Positions 51,613 through 60,587 of a stretch of 64,000 bases of DNA are shown piece after piece; position 1 is the stretch's first letter, and every line of letters starts with the position of its first letter. Both the position numbers and the translations under genes were made by a program. Location: the NCBI RefSeq assembly GCF_009720865.1, contig NZ_WNLA01000001.1, positions 372,001 through 436,000 of the forward strand, given 5' to 3'. A model generated the notes under the pieces. That model did not search any database and was not told the DNA's origin. It worked only from the letters and a program-made list of their open reading frames with translations. Source of the stretch: Pseudoduganella ginsengisoli (GTDB taxonomy: Bacteria; Pseudomonadota; Gammaproteobacteria; Burkholderiales; Burkholderiaceae_D).

Positions 51613-54600
51613 ATGCGTATCATCATTGACCTCCAGGGCTGCCAGACCGGCAGCGCGGCCAGCATGGACGCCACGCTGGCCCTGGCGCTGAACCTGGCGC
51701 GCCAGGCCGGCGCCCATCACGTGCAAATTGCGCTCAATGGCCGCCTGCCGGACCGCATCGACCATTTGCGCACGACCTTTAGCGGCGTGCTGCCGGCCGG
51801 CCGCGTACTGGTGTACGACGTGCCCGAATTGCCCGACATGGAACCGGGTGCGCGCGCGTGGCTGGAAGGGGTGTCGCAGCAATTGCGCGCAGCCTTCTTC
51901 GCCGCGCAAAACGCCGACCTGGTATTCGCGCCGAACATTGCCGACCTGCCCGGCCTGCCGACCATTGCCGTGGCCAGCCCGCTGTTCGACAGCTATACCT
52001 ACGTGATCGGCACGGCGGCGCCGGAACTGGCATACCCGCTGCCAACCGCGCCGGACTTGCGCCTGGTGCACGAACACCAGCAAGGCGCGCTGGCCAGCGC
52101 GCACCAGTTGCTGGCGCCGACGCAGGACGTGCGCGCCCGCCTGCTGCAATGCCTGCCAGACGCCGACGTGGCGGTACTCGACATGCAGGATGCCGCCGCC
52201 CTGTGGCGCCATTTCGAAGCGCTGGCGCAGCGCCACGCCGCTGCCCGCCCGGCCGCCAGTGCCCAGCGTCCGCGCATGGCGTATGTCTCGCCGCTGCCGC
52301 CGGAAAAGTCCGGCATCTCCGACTACAGCGCGGAACTGTTGCCACAGCTGGCGCGCTTTTACGACATCACCGTGATCGTCGACCAGCCTGCCGTGGCCGA
52401 TGGCTGGGTCAAGACCAACCTGGCGCTGCACGACCCGGCGTGGTTCGACGCCCATGCGCACGAATTCGAGCGCGTGGTCTACCACTTCGGCAATTCCGTC
52501 ATGCACCGCCACATGTTCGACATGCTGGAACGCCATCCCGGCGTCGTCGTGCTGCACGACTTTTATTTCGGCCACGTGCTGCACACCATGCACCACACCG
52601 GCTACAAGACCGATGCGCTGCAAAATGCGCTGTACGCGTCGCACGGCTTTGGCGCCGTCATGGAGCGCGACCGCATCGGTGAAAATGCGGCAGTGTGGAA
52701 GTTCCCCGGCAATAAAATGGTGCTGGACCAGGCCGAAGGCGTCATCGTGCACTCCGATTATCCAAGGAAGCTGGCAGCGGAATGGTATGGCCCGGACATG
52801 GCGGCGCAGTGGCGCACCATTCCCCTGCTGCGCGGCCATGCGGAAACCGGCGACCGCGCCGCAGCGCGCCGCGCCGCGCGCCAGGCGCTGGGCCTGGCCG
52901 ACGACGATATCATGGTCTGCACCTTCGGCATGCTGGGCCCGACCAAGCTCAATGACAAATTGCTGGACGCGTGGCTGGCCTCGCCGCTGGCGCAGGACGC
53001 CAAATGCCGCCTGGTGTTTGTCGGCGATGCCGGCACCGGCGCCTATGGCCGCGACTTCCTGGCGCGCCTGAACGCGGTGCGCGAACCGGCGCGCCGCCCC
53101 GTCGTGACGGGCTTTGTCGATCACAAGCAGTACCAGGCGTATCTGGCCGCCAGCGACGTCGCGGTCCAGCTGCGCAGCAATACGCGCGGCGAAACGTCGG
53201 CCGCCGTGCTGGACTGCCTGCTGCACGGTTTGCCGACCGTGGTCAATGCGCACGGCTCCATTGCGGAATTGCCGGAACAGGTGCTGGTCAAGCTCGCCGA
53301 TGAATTCGACACCGCCGACCTGGGCGCCGCGCTGGAACGCCTGCGTGGCGACAGTGCGCTGCGCCAGCAGCTGTCGCAAGCCGCCGCCCACTTCATCGCC
53401 ACCGAGCATGCGCCGGAACATGTAGGTGAACTGTACCGCGACGCCATCGAGCACTACGCGCAGCACAGCCCGAAACGCACCTATGCGCGTCTGCTGAACG
53501 CTGTCAATGCGGTCGAAACTGTGCACCAGCCGAGCGAAGCGGACCTGATCCTGGCCGCCAAGTCGATTGCCCGCAACCTGCCGGTCACGCCGCCGCGCAT
53601 GATGTACGTGGACATTTCCGCGATGGTCCATACCGACCTGAAAACCGGTATCCAGCGCGTAGTGCGCAGTATCCTGCAGTCACTGCTGGCCAACCCGCCG
53701 GCCGGCTACCGCGTGGAACCGGTGTACAGCCCCGGCGGCGGCCAGCAATACCGCTATGCGCGCCGCCACATGCAGTCGCAGCTGAAAACCCCGGTGCACG
53801 ACCTGGACGACGCGCCGATCGAAGTGCGCGAAGGCGACATGTTCGTCGGCCTGGACTTGCTGATGCACCTGACGTACAACAACCGCCACATCCTGCAGGA
53901 TTACCGCACCCGCGGCGCGCACATTTACTTCGTCGTGTATGACTTGCTGCCGGTACAGCGGCCCGAATGCTTCCCATTCGGCGCGGAAGCCGATTTCGCG
54001 CGCTGGCTGCACACGATTTCCCAGCTGTCCAATGGCCTGCTGTGCATTTCGCGCGCAGTGGCTGACGAAATGGGCGACTGGCTGGCGGACAATCCGGCGC
54101 ACCGCGCCAGCCGCCTGCACCTGGGCTACTTCCACCTGGGCGCGGATATTGAAAACAGCGCACCATCGACCGGCTTGCCGGCCGGCGCGGAACAAATCCT
54201 GGAACAGCTGGCCAGCCGTCCGACCTTCATCATGGTCGGCACGGTGGAGCCGCGCAAAGCCCACGCACAGGCGCTGGCTGCGTTCGACGTGCTGTGGAAA
54301 CAGGGAGTGCAGGCCAACCTGGTCATCGTCGGCAAGCAAGGCTGGCAATCGGACGCGCTGGCCACGCGCTTGCGCAGCCACGGTGAAAATGGCAAGCGCC
54401 TGTTCTGGCTGCCGGGCGTATCCGATGAAATGCTGGTCAAGCTGTATGCCGCATCGAATGCGCTGCTGGCGCCATCGGAAGGCGAAGGCTTCGGCTTGCC
54501 GCTGATCGAAGCGGCGCAACGCGGCCTGCCGATCGTGGCGCGCGATTTGCCGGTATTCCGGGAAGTGGCGGGCGAACACGCGTTTTACTTCAGCGGCAAG

Positions 54601-54816
54601 GAGCCGGAAGCGCTGGCCACCCGCCTGCGCGCCTGGCTCGACCTGTACGCCAAGGGCGAAGCGCCAACGTCAACCGGCATGCGCTGGCTGACCTGGAACG
54701 ACAGCGCGGAACAGTTCAAGCAGGCGCTGTTTGGCCAGCACTGGTACCGCGATATTTCACCGGCCCACGCCGCCGCCAGCCACACCGCGCAGCCAGAATA
54801 TGAAGCAGCACAGTGA
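51613..54816 (+). CDS. Double-domain glycosyltransferase (two GT4 modules)
   Basis: 1067 residues, roughly twice the usual GT4 length. The first module spans about 215-620 (MAYVSPLPPEKSGISDYSAELLPQL; donor site RSNTRGETSAAVLDCLLHGLPTVV). The second spans about 655-1040 (MMYVDISAMVHTDLKTGIQRVVR; FIMVGTVEPRKAHAQAL; APSEGEGFGLPLIEAAQRGLPIVARDLPVFREV, whose Glu residues contact the nucleotide sugar). The first 215 residues look like another degenerate N-terminal lobe. It acts in the cytosol, assembling the chain exported by Wzm/Wzt, and may make two linkages. Specificity cannot be read from sequence. Confidence 0.9.
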   Translation: MRIIIDLQGCQTGSAASMDATLALALNLARQAGAHHVQIALNGRLPDRIDHLRTTFSGVLPAGRVLVYDVPELPDMEPGARAWLEGVSQQLRAAFFAAQNADLVFAPNIADLPGLPTIAVASPLFDSYTYVIGTAAPELAYPLPTAPDLRLVHEHQQGALASAHQLLAPTQDVRARLLQCLPDADVAVLDMQDAAALWRHFEALAQRHAAARPAASAQRPRMAYVSPLPPEKSGISDYSAELLPQLARFYDITVIVDQPAVADGWVKTNLALHDPAWFDAHAHEFERVVYHFGNSVMHRHMFDMLERHPGVVVLHDFYFGHVLHTMHHTGYKTDALQNALYASHGFGAVMERDRIGENAAVWKFPGNKMVLDQAEGVIVHSDYPRKLAAEWYGPDMAAQWRTIPLLRGHAETGDRAAARRAARQALGLADDDIMVCTFGMLGPTKLNDKLLDAWLASPLAQDAKCRLVFVGDAGTGAYGRDFLARLNAVREPARRPVVTGFVDHKQYQAYLAASDVAVQLRSNTRGETSAAVLDCLLHGLPTVVNAHGSIAELPEQVLVKLADEFDTADLGAALERLRGDSALRQQLSQAAAHFIATEHAPEHVGELYRDAIEHYAQHSPKRTYARLLNAVNAVETVHQPSEADLILAAKSIARNLPVTPPRMMYVDISAMVHTDLKTGIQRVVRSILQSLLANPPAGYRVEPVYSPGGGQQYRYARRHMQSQLKTPVHDLDDAPIEVREGDMFVGLDLLMHLTYNNRHILQDYRTRGAHIYFVVYDLLPVQRPECFPFGAEADFARWLHTISQLSNGLLCISRAVADEMGDWLADNPAHRASRLHLGYFHLGADIENSAPSTGLPAGAEQILEQLASRPTFIMVGTVEPRKAHAQALAAFDVLWKQGVQANLVIVGKQGWQSDALATRLRSHGENGKRLFWLPGVSDEMLVKLYAASNALLAPSEGEGFGLPLIEAAQRGLPIVARDLPVFREVAGEHAFYFSGKEPEALATRLRAWLDLYAKGEAPTSTGMRWLTWNDSAEQFKQALFGQHWYRDISPAHAAASHTAQPEYEAAQ

Positions 54817-55213
54817 AATCGCCATGGATAAGCTGTCCGCGCTGCTGCGTCCGCAATTCCTCGTGTATGTGCTGGGCGGTGTGCTGAGCGCCGCCATTGA
54901 TATCGGCACCATGCAAATGCTGTTGAGCCGGGGCCTGGCGCCGGTTGCCGCCGCTTCCGGCGGCTTCCTGGCAGGCTTGCTGGTGAATTATGCCTTTCAT
55001 GCGAAAGTCACATTTGGCGGCCGCGCCTCGGCCGGCTCCGCGCTGCGCTATGGCTGTGTGGTGGCGGCCAATTACCTGCTGACCATCGGCATCGTGGCGC
55101 TGACCGACTGGATGCTGCACAGCGCACTGGCCGGCAAGCTGATCTCGCTGCCCGTGGTTGCCGTCAACGGCTACATGCTAGGGAAATTCTGGATTTTCCG
55201 GCAGCCGGCTTAA
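54800..55213 (+). CDS. GtrA-family membrane protein
   Basis: 137 residues with four transmembrane helices. FLVYVLGGVLSAAIDIGTMQML, FLAGLLVNYAFHAKVTF, YGCVVAANYLLTIGIVAL and VVAVNGYMLGKFWIF follow the GtrA pattern. GtrA proteins are thought to flip polyprenyl-phosphate-linked sugars for envelope glycosylation. The ATG at 54800 overlaps the glycosyltransferase end by 17 nt; an ATG at 54824 would avoid the overlap. Convergent with the membrane glycosyltransferase at 55259. Confidence 0.9.
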   Translation: MKQHSEIAMDKLSALLRPQFLVYVLGGVLSAAIDIGTMQMLLSRGLAPVAAASGGFLAGLLVNYAFHAKVTFGGRASAGSALRYGCVVAANYLLTIGIVALTDWMLHSALAGKLISLPVVAVNGYMLGKFWIFRQPA

Positions 55214-55238
55214 TCGCTTAAGCGGCTGCCTGCTGCAA

Positions 55239-55262
55239 CGCGTCAGCGCGTCAGCGCATCAG
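55239..55262. repeat. Three 8-bp tandem repeats at a stop codon
   Basis: CGCGTCAG occurs twice and CGCATCAG once, head to tail, between gtrA and the convergent gene. The last copy covers that gene's stop codon. Confidence 0.7.
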
Positions 55263-57373
55263 CGCGTGCCGATCGCCAACGTGTGCAGCGCCATCCCCAG
55301 CTTGCGCCCATCCGGACCGAAACCCAGTTCCAGCGGCGAGACCGGTTCCGGCACTTCAATCGTCATATTCTTCACCGTGCCATCGGTATCAAACACCAGC
55401 AAACGCTCCTCCGCCTGATCCGTCAGCTTGAAGCGCTGGCGTTGGCCGCCCACTTCCAGGATAAAGTCGCGGCCGATGTTCGGGCCAAACGCATTGCCTT
55501 TCAATGTCACACTGAGCTTGGCCGGCAGCGGCTGGTCGAACTGGAAGCGGATGTGCTTGGCCTCGGACCAGGCGCCCCACTTTTCCGAACCGGACAAGCC
55601 TTCCACGCGCGCCGTCAGCGCTTCGCCCGGCGGCGCATCCGGGCCGATGGTCTTGCTGCTGTCGGACGCTTGCTGCATCGCCACCGGCGACACCTTGCCG
55701 GCCAGTCCTGCCGCCTTGACCAGCGCATAGTAGCCATTGGCAAGGACGGGTTTCAATTCCGGCTGCAACGCATGGTTACCCAGGATCAGTACCCAGTCGC
55801 GGCCCGGCGGAATTTCCGAGCTGTCAAACGGCGAATCCGGTGGAATTGCGATCCAGTCGGCGCCAGGCGCATCGACCTGGAATAACGCGCGCTGCGGCGT
55901 ACCCGAACCAATGTCGCCCACGACCACCAGCTTGGACAATTGCTCTCTTGTTAAATAGTGGTGCGCCGCTTCGCCAGCCTGGTCGACAATATTAGGCTGC
56001 CGCATCAATTTGGCATGGGCCCGCATATCCACTTCAGACTTGATGAGCAACAGCGGCAAGAATCCGAACAGGAACAGCGCAACCCCAAGGCGGCGGCGCC
56101 ACACCCAGACACCCAGCACCACCAGATGCACCAGCGCCAGCGCCAGGAAGCCGACGCGGCGGTGAGCCATCGCGTAAATTTCCGGGCCATCCGAAATCAA
56201 TGGTTTGTACAAGGCATTGAGCTTCCACATACCGAACAGGATCAGCGCCGCCAGCGGCGCCGCCACCAGCCAGCGCTGCAGTTTGCTGTCGCGGTCCTGC
56301 GCCGACAGCGTGGCGGCGGCGGCAATCAGCAGGAAGGGGAAGACGAAGCTGTAGTAGCGCAAATGCAGGCGCATCAACTCGGCAGGACCGACTTCGTACA
56401 CCTGGCTGGCGGTAAACATCACAGTCATGCCCAGCGTGGCGCCCAGCGTCAGTACCGCATAGGCTTGCAGCAAGCGCTGCGGCGGCGCGGTTTCCTGGCG
56501 CACAGCCGGGCTGGCGGCTTGCAGCACCATGCAGGCAATGGCCACGCCCAGCAGCAACGCCAGTGCCAGCGCATGGCCGCTGAAATTGATGAAAGCATCC
56601 GGCACCATGTGCAGCAGGCGGCCCGCCGTACCGTTACTATGGGCCTGGTTGCCGTAGAACGTGCCGAACAGCGTGGTGCCGGCCTGGCCCGCCAACAGGT
56701 AGCCGACCAGGAATTTGGTTGCCGCCATCGTCATCACGGCCAACGGCGCCATCGTCATGAAGCGGCGCAGCCAGTCAGCGCGGAATTGCGACCAGCACAG
56801 GTAAAGCAAGAATCCGACCAGCGCGGGCGACAAGAACAGCGCATGGATTTTCACCAGGCTCATCAAGCCCAGCACGGCGCCGATGACCAGGCCGTAGCGC
56901 AGCGGCGGCATATCGTGCCAGTTCAGCGCGATCCACGACAGCACGACAAAGCCGAAGAAATACATCGCTTCCGGCATGAAATACATGGTGTAGGAATTGA
57001 CCGGACCCAGCAGGCTGAGCATGGCCACCAGCGCCGCTACGGGCGGGCTGCACAGGCGGCGCGCCACCAGATACAGGAACGGGGCGGAACCGATAAACAG
57101 CACCACGTTCAAGATCCGCGCACATTCCAGGAAACCCGTGCCGCAGGCGCTGGTATGGCCATACAGCGCCAGGTACAGATACGACGGCAACAGCGACTCC
57201 GCCAGCGGCATCAGGCGCGATGAACTGCTGTACAGCCATTCGTCCGCGAAGATGGCGGGATATAAGCCAAAACCCCGTGAAATTAAGTAAATCATGGCCA
57301 ATGCCATGGCAGCGGCCAGGCCATAGTTCGCCTTGCCCGCGTGGAACCGGCTCGCATTACGTAGTAAAATCAT
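55259..57373 (-). CDS. GT-C-like integral membrane glycosyltransferase with C-terminal beta domain
   Basis: 704 residues. About 11-12 transmembrane helices fill residues 20-440 (AAAMALAMIYLISRGF; LLMHMVPDAF... loops), with FADEWLYS near residue 50, the acidic pair of the first periplasmic loop seen in GT39/GT83-type enzymes. A periplasmic C-terminal part (about 470-700) has a beta-sandwich-like domain (KWGAWSEAKHIRFQFDQPLPAKLSVTLKGNAFGPN) resembling that of the gene at 60588. Starts at ATG 57373 rather than GTG 57400. Predicted to transfer a sugar from a polyprenyl phosphate to a glycan outside the inner membrane. It is transcribed opposite to its neighbours. Confidence 0.75.
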   Translation of the reverse strand: MILLRNASRFHAGKANYGLAAAMALAMIYLISRGFGLYPAIFADEWLYSSSSRLMPLAESLLPSYLYLALYGHTSACGTGFLECARILNVVLFIGSAPFLYLVARRLCSPPVAALVAMLSLLGPVNSYTMYFMPEAMYFFGFVVLSWIALNWHDMPPLRYGLVIGAVLGLMSLVKIHALFLSPALVGFLLYLCWSQFRADWLRRFMTMAPLAVMTMAATKFLVGYLLAGQAGTTLFGTFYGNQAHSNGTAGRLLHMVPDAFINFSGHALALALLLGVAIACMVLQAASPAVRQETAPPQRLLQAYAVLTLGATLGMTVMFTASQVYEVGPAELMRLHLRYYSFVFPFLLIAAAATLSAQDRDSKLQRWLVAAPLAALILFGMWKLNALYKPLISDGPEIYAMAHRRVGFLALALVHLVVLGVWVWRRRLGVALFLFGFLPLLLIKSEVDMRAHAKLMRQPNIVDQAGEAAHHYLTREQLSKLVVVGDIGSGTPQRALFQVDAPGADWIAIPPDSPFDSSEIPPGRDWVLILGNHALQPELKPVLANGYYALVKAAGLAGKVSPVAMQQASDSSKTIGPDAPPGEALTARVEGLSGSEKWGAWSEAKHIRFQFDQPLPAKLSVTLKGNAFGPNIGRDFILEVGGQRQRFKLTDQAEERLLVFDTDGTVKNMTIEVPEPVSPLELGFGPDGRKLGMALHTLAIGTR

Positions 57374-57487
57374 AGATTGCTTTTTTAAGAACAAGACCAC
57401 TTGATTGGTGAATGCCCGGCTTCACGAGCCGACACCAAAATTGTCTATTTTACCAGAACTGGCTTTCAAAATCGCCGAAAGGAAGAG

Positions 57488-58696
57488 ATGCACATCCTGA
57501 ACAAACTGTCCCGAAAACTGCCATGGTTCCCGTTGATCTTGCTTTGCCACAATGCATTGGCAGTGGAAGTTTGTCCCGGCCAACAGGCTGACGCGACCGG
57601 CGCCGCGCCGGCAGCGGCAGCCATCCAGGCGTGCATCAACCAGGCTGGCGCCGGCGGCACGCTGGAATTGCCAAAGGGTACGTATTTGCTGGACCAGCAA
57701 TTGAAAATCACGTTCCCGTTCACTTTGCGCACCCAGGGCTTGGCCGGCGTCCATGCCACTTGCACGCTCGACACGGAATGCGCGACGCTGAAAGCAGCCC
57801 CCGGCTTTTCCGCCCCGCATGGCCTGGTATCGGTGGGTGCGGACGACCAGCACGTCAACCATGTTACGCTGGATCACGTGACGCTGGATGGCAACCGCGC
57901 CGCCCGCCTGACGGGAACGGCCCATGAACAATGCCTGAAAGGCGGTCATGGCAATGCGTACGGCTTCAATGCACGCATGAAAAACTGCACCAATTGCACG
58001 ATGACCTATTCTGCCTCCATGAATGCATTGTGCGGCACGGGCATGGAATGGTGGGGCGACCACGCGACCATTGAAAACAATGCCTTCATCAATAACGGCA
58101 ACCGCCGCATCGTGCTCGAATGGGCCGACGGCCTGTCAATGCACTTGTCGAACCACACGGTGGTGCGCGGCAACCGCTTTACTGATAACAGCGACATCGG
58201 CCTGATCTTCTTTGGCTCCAGCCACTCCGTGGTGGAAAACAATGTGATCCGCCAGGAAAAAATGCCAGCCTTTGCCGGCCTGATGCTGGACTCGCTGGAC
58301 ACGGGCGATTTTACCGACACCACGGTGTCCGGCAACATCATCGATTGTGCGCCAGGCATGTGCGATTTTGGCGTTAACATTGGCCCGCGCCCGTGGTATC
58401 CGGAAAACCTGGAACTGGTTGGCGGCACCGTCACCGGCAACACGGTGCGCGGCGGCCTGATCGGCATGAATGTCGCCGGCATCCGTAAGACCGGCCAGGC
58501 CATGTATATTGGCGGCAATTTCTTTGAAGGAAAATGGAACAAGGCCGCCGTCAAATGCTTCAAGCCTATTTTGTCCGTGGTATCGGTCCCGCTGTCGCGC
58601 GATCCGAAATTCGCGCCCGTTAAATGGGGGCGCAATTTCCAAAATAATGTTGAGATCAACCCGCTGGTGCAGAGTACCGATCATTGCATCAACTAA
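57488..58696 (+). CDS. Exported right-handed parallel beta-helix protein
   Basis: 402 residues. A signal peptide (WFPLILLCHNALA, cleaved near residue 26) is followed by pectate-lyase-like repeats: LDHVTLDGNRA, IENNAFINNGN, VVRGNRFTDNSDIGLIFF, VVENNVIR, TVSGNII, VTGNTVRGG. The Cys-rich stretch 62-190 (CTLDTEC, KNCTNCTM) may form disulfides. GNA-type ladders such as these occur in polysaccharide lyases, epimerases (AlgG type) and tailspike-like proteins. No catalytic set is recognised. An AAAGGAAG sits just before the ATG at 57488. Located in the glycan locus, it may trim or modify the exported chain. Confidence 0.8.
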   Translation: MHILNKLSRKLPWFPLILLCHNALAVEVCPGQQADATGAAPAAAAIQACINQAGAGGTLELPKGTYLLDQQLKITFPFTLRTQGLAGVHATCTLDTECATLKAAPGFSAPHGLVSVGADDQHVNHVTLDHVTLDGNRAARLTGTAHEQCLKGGHGNAYGFNARMKNCTNCTMTYSASMNALCGTGMEWWGDHATIENNAFINNGNRRIVLEWADGLSMHLSNHTVVRGNRFTDNSDIGLIFFGSSHSVVENNVIRQEKMPAFAGLMLDSLDTGDFTDTTVSGNIIDCAPGMCDFGVNIGPRPWYPENLELVGGTVTGNTVRGGLIGMNVAGIRKTGQAMYIGGNFFEGKWNKAAVKCFKPILSVVSVPLSRDPKFAPVKWGRNFQNNVEINPLVQSTDHCIN

Positions 58697-58715
58697 TTCA
58701 TGTAAGTAGCAAGTA

Positions 58716-60176
58716 ATGTCTGGCATCCCCCCACTCTTGACGTCCGCCGGGCGCGGCAACCGCCGCGCCAGCGAGCCGCCCCTGGTCGTCGACCTGGACG
58801 GCACCCTGATTTACACCGATATGCTGTGGGAATCGCTGCTGCTGTTCCTGCGCATGCATTTCTGGCAAATCTGGCGCCTGCCCATGTGGCTGTTGCTGGG
58901 CAAGGCCGGCTTCAAAGCCAGGATCGCGGAACGGGTGCAGCCCAACCCGGCCACCCTGCCCTATGACCGCACGCTGCTGGCCGATATTTCCGCGCAATAT
59001 GACGATGGCCGCCGCATCGTGCTGGCCACCGGCAGCCAGCGCGCATTGGCCGAAGGTATCGCCGCGCATTTGCGCGTCTTCGATGAAGTCCACGCCACCG
59101 ATGGCGCGCTGAACCTCACGTCCCGCAACAAGGCTGGCGTGCTGGTGCAGCGCTATGGCGCACGCGGTTATGACTACATCGGCAATTCCACAGTCGACAT
59201 CCCGGTGTGGGAAGCAGCGCGTCACGCCTACTCCGTCACCAATCGCCCCTTCACGCTGGAAAACGGCCGCAGCACGGAACGCATGGGCGAACGCCGTGGC
59301 CATCCACTGGCCGCACTGTTCAAAGCCATGCGCCCGCGCCAGTGGCTGAAAAACCTGCTGGTGTTCCTGCCCATGCTGGCCGGCCACGCGCTGCATGCCG
59401 ACACCCTGCTGCAATCAATGCTGGCGTTCGTTGCGTTTTCCCTGTGCGCATCCAGTGCTTACCTGCTCAATGACGCGCTCGATGCGCAGGATGACCGGCT
59501 GCATCCGACCAAGCGCAAGCGTCCGATCGCCTCCGGCAAGCTGCCGCTGCCGCTGGCCATGGTGACCAGTCCGCTGCTGGCGGCCGCCTCCATCGTCCTG
59601 TGCGCCGTATTCGATCCCGTGCTGCTGCTGGTGGTGCTGGTGTACTTCGCCAGCACGTTAGCGTATTCATTCCACCTGAAGCGCGTGATGATGGTCGACA
59701 TCGTCGCGCTGTCGCTGCTCTACACGATTCGCGTGCTGGGCGGCGCCGCCGCCACCGGCATTGTCCCGTCGTTCTGGCTGCTGGCATTCTCGTTCTTCAT
59801 TTTCCTCAGCCTGGCGCTGCTGAAGCGCTACAGCGAACTGTACAACCTGAAACGGCGCGGCAAGGAAAAAACCAGCGGCCGTGGTTATACGGTGGAAGAC
59901 AAGTCGCCGATCGCCATGATGGGGATAAACAGCGGCTTCCTGTCGGTGCTGATTTTCATGCTGTACTTTAATTCCAACGACGTGCTGGCCCGCTACCATA
60001 CGCCCCCGCTGTTGCTGGGCATTGTGCCGCTGCTGGTGTTCTGGCTGGGCCGCCTGTGGATGCTGGCATTCCGCGGCCAGGTCAACGAAGATCCGGTGCT
60101 GTACGTCAGCAAGGATCCAGTCAGCCTGGTCTTGATCGGCCTGTGCGGCTTGCTGGTCATCATGGCCGCCATTTAA
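58716..60176 (+). CDS. HAD phosphatase-UbiA prenyltransferase fusion
   Basis: 486 residues. The HAD domain (about 20-200) has DxDGT in VVDLDGTLIYTDML and GNSTVDIPVWEAA. The UbiA domain (about 205-486) has about nine helices and RPRQWLKNLLVF. The Mg-PP binding motif is YLLNDALDAQDDRLHPTKRKRPIASG, followed by LAYSFHLKRVMMVDIVALSLLYTIRV. This motif set matches mycobacterial Rv3806c (5-phosphoribosyl transfer to decaprenyl phosphate) better than quinone UbiA. The fused HAD may remove the 5-phosphate, yielding polyprenyl-P-ribose. This is an inference. The next gene is SMR-like. Confidence 0.85.
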   Translation: MSGIPPLLTSAGRGNRRASEPPLVVDLDGTLIYTDMLWESLLLFLRMHFWQIWRLPMWLLLGKAGFKARIAERVQPNPATLPYDRTLLADISAQYDDGRRIVLATGSQRALAEGIAAHLRVFDEVHATDGALNLTSRNKAGVLVQRYGARGYDYIGNSTVDIPVWEAARHAYSVTNRPFTLENGRSTERMGERRGHPLAALFKAMRPRQWLKNLLVFLPMLAGHALHADTLLQSMLAFVAFSLCASSAYLLNDALDAQDDRLHPTKRKRPIASGKLPLPLAMVTSPLLAAASIVLCAVFDPVLLLVVLVYFASTLAYSFHLKRVMMVDIVALSLLYTIRVLGGAAATGIVPSFWLLAFSFFIFLSLALLKRYSELYNLKRRGKEKTSGRGYTVEDKSPIAMMGINSGFLSVLIFMLYFNSNDVLARYHTPPLLLGIVPLLVFWLGRLWMLAFRGQVNEDPVLYVSKDPVSLVLIGLCGLLVIMAAI

Positions 60177-60188
60177 CGTGAATTCCTT

Positions 60189-60530
60189 ATGAATCCTGCT
60201 TTTACCGGTTACCTGTGGTGCGCCGGCGCGGCCCTGGCCAGCGCCTTGTCCACCTTCCTGATCAAATTGTCCGGCCAGGCCGGCAGCGACTGGAATATCG
60301 CGCGCCTGGCCTGGCTCGGCAGCGCGTGCGCCAGCTACGGCCTGGGCTTCATCTGCTATTCGATTGCCTTGCAAAAATTGCAGATCAGCCTCGCCTATCC
60401 CGTGATGACAGCCATCACGCTGGCACTGGTGGCCGTGACCGGCTATGCGGCTTTGCAAGAGCCGATGTCCGCCGCCAAGCTGGCCGGCATTTTGCTGGTG
60501 GGCGCCGGCGCATTTTTGCTGGCGCGCTGA
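60189..60530 (+). CDS. EamA/SMR-like four-helix membrane protein
   Basis: 113 residues with four transmembrane helices (YLWCAGAALASALSTFLIKLSG, LAWLGSACASYGLGFICYSIAL, YPVMTAITLALVAVTGYAAL, LAGILLVGAGAFLLA). It fits the small multidrug resistance fold, as do ArnE/ArnF, which flip undecaprenyl-phosphate aminoarabinose. In the context of the HAD-UbiA gene, a lipid-linked sugar flippase is the more likely role. It lies 12 nt after the UbiA gene. Confidence 0.82.
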   Translation: MNPAFTGYLWCAGAALASALSTFLIKLSGQAGSDWNIARLAWLGSACASYGLGFICYSIALQKLQISLAYPVMTAITLALVAVTGYAALQEPMSAAKLAGILLVGAGAFLLAR

Positions 60531-60587
60531 ATGGGCGCGCTGCGCGGACAGACCGCGAACCCATCCCCTCGTTTTACGGAGTCTGAT

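Noticed and set aside
55239..55262. CRISPR-like or mobile element end
   Set aside because: The 8-bp repeats have no spacers, no transposase and no flanking direct repeat; more likely slippage.
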